This document shows, one piece after another, positions 11,001 to 24,600 of a DNA stretch of 64,000 bases. The stretch lies in NCBI GenBank assembly GCA_026874595.1, contig CM049316.1:75437676-75501675 (forward strand), written 5' to 3'. Each line of letters opens with the position of its first letter. The stretch's first letter is position 1. The translations under genes were made by a program, and so were the position numbers. The DNA is from Sipunculus nudus. Taxonomy: Eukaryota > Annelida > Sipuncula > Golfingiida > Sipunculidae. The notes beneath the pieces are model-generated. The model worked only from the letters and a program-made list of their open reading frames with translations. It was not told the DNA's origin and did not search any database.

Positions 11001-14000
11001 AGAGAGACCAAGAGAGATAGAGACACACAGACCATGAAAGAAAGAGACAGACTGATAGAGAGACATGCAGACACAGAGAGACAGAGACGGACCAAGAGAG
11101 ATAGAGACAGACAGACCGTGAGAGAAAGAGACAGACTGATAGAGAGACATGCAGACAGAGAGAGACAGACTGATAGAGAGAGATAGAGACAAACAGACTG
11201 TGAGAGAAAGAGACAGACTGCTAGACAAAGAGAGAAACAGACAGAAACAGACTGATACAGAGAGATAGAGACAGACTGAGAGAGGTGATGGTGATTTGAT
11301 ATGATTCCTTAATTTGATTCACTGTAGTTTTCCTTCTCATTCCTTAATAAAACCTAGACAATATATAGAACCCTACTAACACACCTTGATGTAATAAGAT
11401 ATATTTTAGTGATACAACAGGAAAGATTGTTTTTTGATGAACCAGAACATCTTGATAACAACATCTTTAGTTTCTATGCTTCAGGAACATGGAATTAGAA
11501 GCTTCAATGGCTTACACAAGCACTTGCTTCTTTCAGGCTCTCCGCTCGCTCTCCAGACTAGTACAGCAAACACCCGAGGTGGTGGGGCGCCCTCTGTCTG
11601 CACTTTCTGTTACTAACACTACAGAAACCCATTCCCCTCCCCTGTCCTCCCCGCTTCCTTTATCATGGCCGTCGTCTTCCCATATGTCCTCGCTGACATC
11701 ATATGTCAGTGCACCACCGATAAATGTCTGCGGAGATGCTGAAGTCAGCGAGCCGTCTGATCACCAGACACCATACAGCGAAACAGACATCGGCAGCGAT
11801 GTTGGGTTGGATACTGACTGGGAAATGCCCTCGTCGTATGCTGATCCCCCGTACGAGTGGACTGACCCACTTTTCTGGGGGACTCCCTATCACATGGTAC
11901 TGCAAGAACACTCGTACAGTAAACTGTCTTGTGTTGTGATGCATGCTTCAGTTGTCCATGAGAACGCACCTTACGTGGCACCTGTGTCTAGCCATGTTGC
12001 TTCTAGTTCGTCTATCTGCCCTTCATTAATTCATCACCCCATCAGTGATTTTTCTCAAAATTTAGTAAATTCCCAAAACTTGCAGATTGCAAGTACAAAA
12101 GATGTTACATTGTCCCCAGCTGTGATGGTGCCAGAAGCATCTAGTTATGATCTTTCAGGAGAATTTGTAAATTTACAATTTTTGCCATCTTATTTTGTAA
12201 CTGATGTATCGTCCTTCAATGTTGGCATGTTACATCAAAATTTATGGTGTTCAGCTGCTCATCAGGCTGAGCCAGCTTTTCAGAGTGGAGCAGGCTGCTT
12301 TGATCAGTCGACTCATAGTGTTGAAACAAGCAGTGGCATGTATGGAGGTAATTTTATAACTCATCCACCTAGCACCAGAGCTGAGAGAGTGACAGCTGAA
12401 CAGTTCCATGACGACTGCGGTAGTTGTGTGGATATACATCATTATCATTGTGGTCTCGAAACACATCAGCACAGCAGCACTGCTTATGATCGTAGACAGC
12501 AGTGTCCTGAATACATACCTGGCCACTGGGACCCAAACTGGTGTGCCGGAAGTGGACATCAATTATCAACTGCAGCCATTATTGAGAAAAATAGACCAAA
12601 CATTAGTGTCAGGGGGGTTGAGGAGTTTCCTGTAAATGAAATCAACAGATCAGTAGGAAATGATAGAGACAGTAGTGGTGATGTAATATTCCAATTGGAT
12701 GTTGCTAATAGCAACATCAGTATTCACCAAGGTGATGATGTTGACAATGAAGTCTCACAGGATGTCAGTACGGTGAAGCTCCAGAGGTCATGCCCTGTTC
12801 CTCGTACAGCTACGAGTGTGTGTAAAATTAACAATACTGACCACCCAGGCTATGGACAAGGTCACAGTCTCCAATCCCAGCCAGCCTCATCTTTAGTTAG
12901 TGGGGCTCCATCTCTTCATCATGCTGCATCCGTACATCTTTTTCCTATTCCTCGTCCAATCATGGCTCCTGGATTCTTCATCCTGAAGGTGACATTTGTG
13001 CATGCGGTTTGTGTTTCTTTGCATGGCTTGTTTCAATAGGACACAGTGCAGCCGGACCCATCACACCATGGTGCAACAAGAGGACAACAAAACATGGCAA
13101 CATGAAAACCGGGGGAACCTAGAAATCACTCAGAGAGAACATACCTCCAACAATGTCAATTTTTAACCAGAAGGCCTAAAAGTCTGATCTGAATTTCCTC
13201 ATTTAAAGGACAGCCAATTCAAATATTTTCATTTATATCTATCAGCTTTTTGAAGATATTGTGTACATAACAAGCAGACATACAGAAATACTAAAACAGA
13301 CAAAAGAGTTTATCTTGTGTCAGCATCGTAATTCAAGCCAATTACCCTGTTTGCATGTTCAATTTAAGACCCATCTGTCCTCAGAGTGTCATTTAAATCT
13401 ATACTTAACTTTCATAACGATCATTTTAAAACTAAAAAATGTGTCAAGGACAAAGGAGATGATTGCAAAACATAACCAGTCCAACTTTATGACAGAGGTA
13501 ACCATTAACAATGTGAAACAAAGTGATAGCAGAGGATCAGGGCAATTTGTTACAGCAGTGTTAACCTGCAGCATCCAAATAACCCACAACCAAAGTGATT
13601 ACAACAAAACATGTCATAGCAAAAGCATGCATAACAAAGCAGTACCCGGTAATATCAAAACCAGTCATGGCAAAACCAGTCATTGCTAAAGCAGTCATAA
13701 CAAAACCAGTAGTAAGAAAACCAGTCATAACAAAACTAGTCATAGCAAATCCGGTTACAACAAAATTGATGAAAATGAAACCATTTGTAACAAAGCCAGG
13801 CATAGCAAAACCAGTCATAACTAAATTATTCATAGCAAAACCATTTGATGGTTAAAACGTCAGTAGGATTTGATATATAAAGGTCATAGCAATCCCATTT
13901 CCTTTTTTTAACAGGTCTTTTTTTTTAATCAGCTACTGGTCATTAAGATTAATCATCATTAGTTTGCTTGATCAGAGGATTTATAACGGTGGAAGGGATG

Positions 14001-17000
14001 TAGATAATAACAGTTTGGGATTTGGCTTAGGTTATGAATGTTGCTTGTAGGAATTTGTATTATCAAGTTGAAAAATGAATAAATGAAATGTTAATGAGTT
14101 CAGTACATCTGTTCTTGAAGGTATCTTTTGTATAATGCAGAAAGAGTGAATAACTATACATTGTTTGCACTTTCTTGAAATTTATAAGAAAATATTTATT
14201 TTCAAGAAGTGAAATAATACTTATAAAAGTTTGAATGTGTCAAAAATGTTAAATAGTCTTGATTTAGTTGTGTAACTCAAAATGAATACTTTTGTAAATT
14301 TCATCTTAAATGAGAAATAAATTTTACTTACCAAATAATAAAATTTAGAATATTTTCACAAATTTAATTTTTAGCTCAGCTGACTATAAGTCATCTGAGC
14401 TATAGTCGTGGTCCATTGTCCGTCGTCAGTCCGTCTGTCCGCCCATCCGTCTGTCCGTCTGTCCCTCCGTAAGACTGGCACGTTTCGACACCATTGGACC
14501 TACGAATCTGAAATTTGCCATACAGTTAGATGTCCCCAAAATCTACTACCATGCCGAAAATTGGGTCAATAGGACTTCCTTCCTTTGAGATATTAAGGAA
14601 AAACCTCAATTTTTTATTAGAAATCTATTTTCACACTTCAGGACTGCCTAATATCAAAACCACTCATGTGGTTTCTTCATATTTACCATAAATATTCCCC
14701 TATATAGTTCCTATGTACATGCAAGAAATTAAGTCAGTATTATTTAATTTAAAAAAGTTATGGGCCCAAACAATGGACTTTTTTAAAAAAATCAGGAAAG
14801 ATATTTGCTCACTTAAGACCAAAAGTGTTAAAGGTAGGGACTTTTTTCAGTAATACAACTTTAATTGATCAAAATTTAATTGTATACCCAAAATTAGATC
14901 AAAATCTGTAAATTTTTTTTAAATATTGGCAAAAATATAAAATTGGTACCTTAAATTTTGCCCAAGTTTGACCATGGCACGTTTTTTTCCTGTGAATACT
15001 GTGGATTTAATTTTCACAGCATTTTTTTTTTAGCATTTTGTCTGTTAACACCAAAAATTTGAAACCAGTTGTTCAAAAACTGTAGATTTTATTCAAGTTT
15101 TCAAGCACAATGTCACATCAAGTTTACATCAAGCTAGTGTTATGCAGTTTGCTAGAGCTCAGCTCCCCAGCTTCAGCTCTAAGTTCCTTAAATTTAGCAT
15201 ACAGTTAGATGTCTCCAAAATCCCCTACCATGCCAAGAATTTTATCACTAGGACTTAATTCCTTGGAAATATTAATGAAAAACTTCATTTTTCCATTAAG
15301 AACCCATTGTTACACTGTAAGACTGCCTAATATCAAAACCACTGATCTGACTTTGATCATATATAATAAACATATTTTTCTATACATTCGTTATGCACAT
15401 GTCAGAAATGATGTCAGTATTACGTAATTGTTTTAAGTTATGGGCCCAAACATAATACACTTTTTAAAAAATCAAGAAATATATTTACTCCCTTAAAAAG
15501 AGGATTGCTGAAGCTAGAGATTATTTGTCAGGGATGTAACATTATTTAATCAAGATTCAATTGAATACCAAAAATTAGTTCTGAATTTTTCAAATTTTAT
15601 AAGTTATTATTATAAATAATAAATGGCCAAGTCAAAATCTGTGTGACAATAGCACTCCATTTGTTAATAAAATAACTGAAATCAATCCTCTTCCCTGTCT
15701 CCAAAGATACTATAAAAATCATACATAAGCTAAACACCAACAACTCATAATAAAGCTTATATTTATTACCACACAAAACAAGCATGTGCCTCTTTCCCAA
15801 ATCATAATTTTTATCATATATAACAGCTGAGCGCCATGACCCATGGGTCCCTTGTTGTATCACAAAGTGACAAATAAGTTGCAGCACTTACCAGTTCTAA
15901 AAAAAAAATTGCCAAAACTGAGTAGACCCAGAGATAGGACACAGATCAGTGGTTTGGAAGCCTTGCTTTGAAATATAGAAGACTCCCACTTCAAACGACA
16001 TGTGGCTGAAAACCTTTAAAAAAGAAGAATTCATAGCCTGAGAGATTCTCTGTGGTGCATTAATCAGTGCTAGGGCGTTTTGTCTTGTCCCTCTCACATT
16101 CATACACTGCTGAAAAAAATTCATTTCATAAAAAAACTTTTATTACCGGTAATCATGCTTTAAAGCATGGCCTAACAGCCCATATTTCCTTATCCACTCC
16201 CCCGTTCTTGTACTGAGTTCTGGTTGCATGTCATTCCATGTTTCTGTTCGTTTGCTGATGCTTTATGAGCATGCTCCATTGCTTGTTGCTTCTCTGTTAA
16301 TCGTACGTTGACATTTTGTATTTTTGGATTATTGCGTTTTGTGATTTTTGTGTACTGCTTGCTGCATGACAGTGATGATGACATTTACTGTGTTGATACA
16401 TCGGGATAATGATTGATCATATAATTTCATTAAAACTTTTCAGATCACCAAGCCATATTGATGTTGCTTGTTTTATGCTGTTGAGTTTGTAGGGGAAGAA
16501 TTATTTTTAGATCTATCATGGTGTTATGAAAAAGTGCAGTTTTTAAGTCTCAATGGCTAATAAAGATAAGTGTTCATGAACTGCAAAAATATCTTCACTT
16601 AAAAACAGGTTTAAGAAATGTGCTAAAATAATATGCCTTCCAAATAATTTAAATTTTTTAATTATTTACTATTAGTTAGAGGAAAGTCCAGCCAAGTCAG
16701 ATGAGTTGTGTGAAATTATATCGATTAAAAAAAAAAATTTATTTATTATGAGCCACATGGTAGGTTTGCAAAATCAAATACCGGTAATATGTTTAAGGAG
16801 ACCAAGTGAAAATTAACACCTGATTTTTCATTATTACATATTATTAGTCAAAGAACATTTTGGCTATGCAGGGTATGTTTGTGATAAAATGTAATATTAC
16901 TGATAGTTCTGTACTGAATATTATTTTATTACTTATCAGCCAAAGGAGAGCCCAGCCAAGTCACCTCCCAAGAGACGAGCTGAGGCAACAAAGAGTTCAA

Positions 17001-18599
17001 GCCGGGCTTCTCCGAGTAGGAAACACAGACATAGCCATTCTAGAGTTGACCCCTCAGGGTCAAGGTCATCAGAAGGTCATGGTCGAAGCAAAGAGGCAAG
17101 GTCAGTGACAAGGAAGATCCTGCGAGAGAAAGAACGAGCCGGGAAGAAGGTCAGGGAGAAATTATTATCAGTGTCGTCATCTGCACGGAGAGGTCCCACA
17201 GGCTCAGCACAGATGGCAGGACAGCGACTTGTAGCGAAAGCCAAAGCTCAAGCATCGCAACCCATCAGGAGTGGAAAACAGCGGGTCACCAGAAGCATGG
17301 CCATGCAGAAAAAAGCCAAGAAAGCCGAGCAAAGACGGGTGGCAAGAGCTGAGAAGAAGAAAAACGTAGACGAAAGGTCACCACCAGAGGGCGCTAAAGA
17401 GCAGGAAAAAGAAGAGCAGCCTAAAAGCAGTAAGACAGAAGAGGAGACAATGCAAACAAGGCAGTCTCAGCGGCCAGCAACGCGACTCAGTCACAAGTCA
17501 CACGACCAGGAAGTGAAAATGATCCCGAGACCCAAAACCAGGCGCAGCAGAGGTAAGTTACTGTAGTTAACTAACTGTTAAACTGCATATAGACAGAACA
17601 ACAAATCAGCTACAACTCTGTAACTGTGCAATGTGCATACAGACAGAACAAAAAATCAACAAGTCACAGGATCAGATCCTGCCAGATAAAGTGAAAAGTC
17701 AGTTATATTACATATCAGTCATATATTATAAACACTACTATAAATATATAAAATGCGCCGTCACTTGATTTGACCAAACAGCTGATGGGACTTATCCATT
17801 GCTCAAACCCCTATTGGGCAACCCAGTGGCCTGGCCAACATGGCAATCAGTCATCTGAATACACACCATGAAAAGTAAAATTCAAATTAAATCTCTACTA
17901 ACAACCACCTCTGTTTAGTGACCACCTCAGAATAATGACCACGTGTGCACGGTCCCTATCTCTTTTTGTTCTTAATAAGAGACCTTGCTTAGAAAACCCA
18001 TTCAGGTCCCAATAGTGGTTGTAATTTTGAGGTTATACTGTATAATAGTGTGTTTATATAACTACCAGTATTCATGGTGCTTGTCTTCTGGCCCGCTGCT
18101 CTCGGGACTTTTAATTATTTTAATTATATCCATATTTATATTTATTTCAGGATCTTCGTCACAAGGTAGCAGTGTCAGTGATAAGCAGGTCTACATACTG
18201 GAAGCCCCAGTGTACTACCCCAGCGAGGAACAGTTCCAGGACCCCATCGCTTACTTTGACTCCATCAGCTCTGATGCCGAGCAGTTCGGTATGTGTCGAG
18301 TTGTGCCACCTGATGGCTACAAGGTAAACTAAATATATCAGTAGATCGTAGTTTTAATTCACAGATCCTGATATGTCAGCTTTGTTCTGTTTCACATTAT
18401 CAAACTTGTCATATCTTCATTATAACAACTAAAATGCTTATTCAATTTTGCATTTCCCTATTTTTCTCTTTGAAGCCTGAAATTAGCTGAACTTCCAAAT
18501 TATGTCCCAACAATATTTGAATCAAACAACCTTTGGTACACTAGTTTAAAGAATCCATATAGATTTTGGCATTCACACAGTAAAGTTTAAAGTCAATTA

Positions 18600-18691
<92 letters not shown>

Positions 18692-21600
18692 TTAGACACT
18701 TCATCAAAAAGAGGACATTTTATGTTATGCTCATATCTTTAAAGTGTCACAGTAATAACTTATGAGGGTTTCAATGGTTATTCATGAAACTCATTATAAC
18801 TACTTCCTGAAAGATTATCTCACCTGAGTTTGATTCTAGGCAAAATCTACCAGTACACATATTTAATGAGGTCAGAGGTCACCAAAGTTTGGCGATGCCG
18901 TGATGACTTACAATTAATATGATCGATTTTCACGAAACTCATTATAAATATTTACCAATAGGGTTTCTCACCTGAATTAAATTCTCAGCAAAATTCTTGC
19001 GTATTTTATGAGGCCTAAGGTCACAAGACAACAACGGTATTATGCACTGTTTGGGTACTCTTGTTCATAAAGGATGACTCAACAGGTCTTTATACATGAT
19101 AAATGTGGCTGCATATGTAATAATTTATATCTTAATATATATGTAATAATTTATATCTTAATATTATTTGATAACATAACAGACAGAGCAGTTAAAGAAA
19201 GTGGAGATATTTTTTTCAGCAATGCTATCAAAAATGCTATTCTCCTGTGTCTTAATTAATAAATCTGATGGATGAAACTAATATTAAATATTTACCTAAA
19301 AATCTTCTCACCTGAAATAAATTTAGGCAAAATCTCCATATTTCATGATGTTCAGAGGACACAAGACATACAACAAGCACATTATGTACCCTAGTGCTCT
19401 TGTTGCCAAATTAATTTACTGCTTGCCTACCTGTCAGAAGTGTGTTTTATTACTCAAGGTTTTACATAAGCCAGACCCATTTCCTGGAAGTTGTGTGATG
19501 TATTGAGAAGCTGTCTGGGTTTCCCCAACTCTGTAGAATTGTCAGCTATAAGGAAAAAATATTACTCTTGATAATGCACAGTATTTCTTGTGTTGCAAGC
19601 ACCAAATTTTTCAGGAAAGACAACAAAAATTGAAGTGTTTATTTTTTTCTTACAGCCTGAGCCACGGCTAGCCATGTTAGAAAAATCCAGTTTCCCCACC
19701 CTGGTACAGCATGTCCACAAACTACAGGACAGGTATCTATGTGTGTGTATATGTGTGTGAATGCAGAAGATTTTTATTGTTTTTGTGCAATATTAAATTC
19801 TGTAAAGTTTTAAACAGTAACATAATATGAAATTCTGTAAAGTTTTAAACAGTAACATAATATTGTCTGATTAGATTTGAACTCAGGTTCATTTTATAAG
19901 AAGTATTTAAATAAATTGATTGCATAACAAAAAATTTTTAATGGGATTAACATATTCTTACATGTACATTATCATCAGATGAACAGTAATTCATTAAATG
20001 AAACTGAAATACCTTTCACTAGCTACAGGCAGTGTGGCATGGCAGCAGGCTTTGTTTTATCTTTGGAGTTTTACTTTGCATTGCTTATCAGAAACAATGT
20101 TTTACCTACATGTTTCCTATTTTGACCAATAGATGGAGCCCTAGCAGTATTCAGCTTGAATGTATCAGGCAGCATCTGTTGACACAAGATATCAAATTGG
20201 ACCACCATCCTACAGTGAGTTAATATTATGAGTCATATACCCATGTGACTTGAAATGCCCATACAACAAAAAGTCATTTGCAGAAAGCTTTTGAAATTAA
20301 TATATCAGACTAAAGCTGTGTTTCTATGTGCACATATATGCACACTGTGGAAGTTGTTTTGTTAGCAGGGTTTTAATGTTTTAGCTTAATTTTTGCACTA
20401 AATTAGGAAAATGCGTTCTTTTATACAACCTAGACAACTTTATACCCCCCAACTTGCATAAACCCGGTTAATTACTTATTGTTTACACCTTGCTTTCATG
20501 GTACTTGGTCACCCATATACTCATATACCCAGTCATCTAGAGCTTGTTGTGGTGGGGGTAGGTTGTGTAAACATTGTAATGATTTGATTCAAAATGAATG
20601 ACCTTTACATTCTGATTCATTAAAAATTTGAACTGTGCTAATGCTGTAAAAAAAAAGCAAGAAAATTTAGACATGCCACCTTAACCGCTTCGACAGTATT
20701 TGCATGAAAAATGGCTCATATGAATTTGTAATTGTGGTGTTTCCATGCTTCCATCTGCTCAAATGCATGTGTGTGTTTATGCATGAAAATCACCACGAGT
20801 GATTTTCACACATAGAATTGAGGGTAAAATGACGTCACCATCTTTTAATGAAGACCTGCTTGATCCAGTGAACCACTATATACAGCTGCCTATTTATACA
20901 TATATGAGCACCTGGTAACACAGCTATTTTTGAACACAAATATGTACATACATATACTTCTATTTTCAATGTTTCTTTCTCATTTAAAAATGAAATTTAA
21001 AATTTTCAGTTGAATTAAAAATTAAAAATTTAGGTTTGAGTTAGGTAGAAACATGGTTGGGGAAACCCAATAGATATAAGCACATGGTTGCTGTCACTGT
21101 ATGCTTTATATAGTGAATCTCTTACAATCTTAAAATGAAAAGTATTAAAATGTCATATAAGGTAAAGGTGGGGGTTTATAGTCTGATATCACCAACGATG
21201 TCAGTTTCATCTGACTTTACACTTTGCCTTCCTGGTCTTTCGGGCATGTTCAGGAGTTTTAGCACAGACGGGACGCGAACCCACGACCTTGTGGTCACAA
21301 GTCCAGCTCACTATTCATTACGCCACCACGCTCCACTTTCACATGAAAGTTATTGTGAATTTAATAAATACCATCAGAAAGACCTCTGTAATAGGTTTCA
21401 AATTATATATAATTTAAGGGATCTAATATGCATTTAAACAGCTTTTGGATTGATTTTAAATCAAGGGGTTTTTGCCAGGTATAAAACCATATATCACAGA
21501 AACAAAATTAAGAGTAATTCTACCCCTGTATTCTTATAACTATGAGTTAAGCTACAAACTTAAAATTTTGCATGTTGGTACATTAATTTTCTGCAGACTC

Positions 21601-24600
21601 TTGTTGAAGCAATTTCTGTACATTTGTACCCCAGACTGTTTTATAACCTATATTTTGTGCAGTAGTGGTTATCTTTGACTTTATACTTTCCAGATTGGTG
21701 GTATGGAGATGGATCTGCCAAAATTGTCACGGACCATCAAGAAGCTGGGGGGGATACAGACCGTCATCGGCAAGAACAAATGGAACAGAGTGGCAGATGA
21801 GCTGAAAATACCTAAAAGTGTAAGTACTTAATAAGGCTTGCAGGGTTTCAGCATTCAGCTTTCGTGTAGAACTGTTCATATAAGTGTAGCAGTCCTTCAA
21901 GTACAGCTATCTAAACCAATAAAACAGACTTTTAGATGTTGCTCAGAGGGCACAGAGATCTGATAGCCATTGTAAGTAACCATGTTAAATATGTTGATGT
22001 TGTGAAAACTCCTATATTTCTCAGAAAATTTCTATTAACTCCTATATTTCCTCCTTAAGCGCTCCTAAAAAATAACTCTATTCCCGCAAGAGCCAGGTAA
22101 AAGCCCTGGGATTAGCTCCTAAAAAATATGGAATAAATATGAAATGTGGATATGGAAATATGATCAGCTCCTCTGGCCTGTGAGCTGCATAGGATCGTTC
22201 GCTTCAGATAATTAGATAATAGAAACATATTGGCAGTGGTCATTTGCATATATTTGCTGAAACACAGCACTTGCATTCAGACTTGAGAGTGAAATTACAG
22301 TAGAGGGCCATTTTTCCGAAAGCATCGGGGAACAGGCTTTTCATTTGTTAAAAAGAACATTTGGATATGCGGACAAGGGTCTAGCGGCAAGTTAGTACGA
22401 CAGTTAATGATTAACTTAATGCCATTTTACCCGAGGAACACAGTGTTTCTTTTCAATATTCGTAATTGACGACCTGGACGTATAAAAGATATTACACTAT
22501 TGCTAAGCATAATTGGCAAAGATCAGTCTAACCTGCTTTAAGGACACGTGCATGCTCTATTTTTCATCATATTCACTGAGGGAAAGGTCAAATGACATGG
22601 CCAAATAACACGGTGTTTCTTATTGATCTACGTAATTGAAGACCGGAACATACAATAGCTGTTCGAGCAAGTGTTTAATGAATTATACCTCACCAAAGCT
22701 GATGTGAGTAAACAGCTCAGTTATTTGGCATGTCATATTGTCCCAAGCTTGAGTACAAACGAGATGTGGTTGATAACGTACAAGTGCTTTTGGATTAACT
22801 GCTCAGTCGGTTGCTACAGGTACAAGGGGCCGAGCGTTGCGGGGCTAGCTGTAGTTTTCACACCTTTTTCCCAGCGACAACATCAGCCCAGAACTAATTA
22901 ATTAGGGTTACCACTGGGCTTAACACATGACTGCAGGCCTTGTGACTCGTACTTACAATATTCATTTTAGGTTTTTAGCTCGGCTGACTTTCAGTCATGC
23001 TGGGCTATAGCGATGGGTCTTTGTCCGGGTGTCCTTCCATCTGTCCGTCCGGCCGGCCGTCCGTCCTTTAGCAGGGCACAAATCATAACCATAGGGGCTA
23101 GGGCCATGAACACTATGCAGTCTTAGAGGTTCTAAAAAGATCTCCTTGCAAACCTGAAATTAGGTCACTGCGACCTATATTCTCAAAGTTATGGGATGTG
23201 TTTGCACCCCCCAGAAATAATTCTTTTAGCCAAAATTTTCATCCCAAACCTTCCATCTTTCACATACACCTCACCTACCAACAGGGGAAGAACCATAATT
23301 ATTTTGAGGTCACAAGGTCAAAGGTCAAGGTCACAGAACCAACTTCTTTGAAAAGCCTCAGGATGCATTTTAAGTCAAACCTTTCATCCCAATTCTTTGA
23401 TCTTTCAAATATAGCTCACCTACTAAGTGGGAGAAGAATCCTATAGATGTTGAGGTCACAAGGTCAAAGGTCAGGGTCACAGAATCCACTTCTTTGAAAA
23501 GATTGTGGACACATTTCAAGCTAGACCTTTCATTCCAAACCTTTCAGCACTGATATCGCTTCTCTGCCAACAGGGGAAAAGACCTGTTGATTTTGAGGTC
23601 AAAGGTCAAGTTCACAGCACCCTCTTCTTGTGCGGAGTCATTTTCAGCAAACGTTTCAATCTATACTTTCCATCTGTCATATATGGCTTACCTACCAATA
23701 GGAGAAGAAGCCTATTGATGTTGAGTTCAAAAGGTCAAAGGTCAAGGTCACAATATTGTTCTAAATGCTTGTGAACATATTTCAAGTGAAACTGTTCAAC
23801 CCAAACCTTCAGTCTTTCACATATGCCACATCTATGCATCACTGAATTTGATTCAAACTTCATATTTATGGGTCTTTTTGCATGAAGAAATAACTAATTG
23901 ATTTTGAGGTCAGCTGGTCAGGAGGTTAAAGGTTGCAGGTCTAAGTTATTCACTCATTGGTTGCCAAGTAATTACACCCGGCCAGATGTAAGTGGTTAGT
24001 AGTTACCCATCATTTAGAAAGAATCCAGTTGATATGTGGGCAAAAGGCCAAGGTCATAGGTCAGGGATGTTCACAATAACTTATTTTGTAGACCATCTCT
24101 ATTTTTCTTGTTTTCTTGAATATATAACCATATGGCACTCACAACTGGTACATCTCACTATGTGCCCATAATTGTCAGTGACACTTGTGATATATGACTC
24201 CCTTTTGTATCAGCTCATGGAGTGATAAGGATATATCATTAGTGCATAACAAAAACACTGTTGCCGGAATGCTTTGACCAGGCATTAAGACTATGAGAGT
24301 TAAGTGTTAAGTTTAGCTACTGATTTATAAAATGATGGGAACATTTTGCAGTTTATATCATGGAATCATAGCAATAAACTTAGTTTTCTAGATATCTGAA
24401 TATTATTATACAAATCATCAGATATACCAGCAAGTGTTTGTTCTGATAATATGTGGGTCTGTACCTGGATTTAGGATGGCTTTATTTGATTACAAGCATC
24501 TTAGTGATGCTTTCTGCATTTCTTTTCTTTTAGGTTTTGCAGTTTACCTACCCTGCTGACCCCATTGAATAGCAAGCTGATAATTAAAACAAATTGGACT

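Noticed and set aside
10312-11228. Several minus-strand frames of 66-165 codons made of Leu/Ser/Cys/Val
   Set aside because: They are the reverse reading of the AGAGAC purine minisatellite. Overlapping frames all look alike, and there are no splice or homology signals.
11499-11536. A longer 5' end for JARID2 exon 6
   Set aside because: It needs a weak acceptor (ggaattag) although it would pair with the better-looking 9986 donor; kept as an alternative, not as the main model.
13600-13852. CRISPR-like array
   Set aside because: Units are adjacent and diverged, with no unique spacers, and the genome is animal.
13561-13855. Frames on both strands with pentapeptide repeats
   Set aside because: Produced by the 15-bp minisatellite; kept only as a repeat and a low-interest note.
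15597-16384. Minus-strand frames of 64-96 codons
   Set aside because: They fall in the copy C tail and AT-rich intron, with no family resemblance or coding bias.
21262-21336. A functional tRNA gene on the minus strand
   Set aside because: A and B boxes are present, but the anticodon arm does not give a 7-base loop and a body follows, so it is a SINE.
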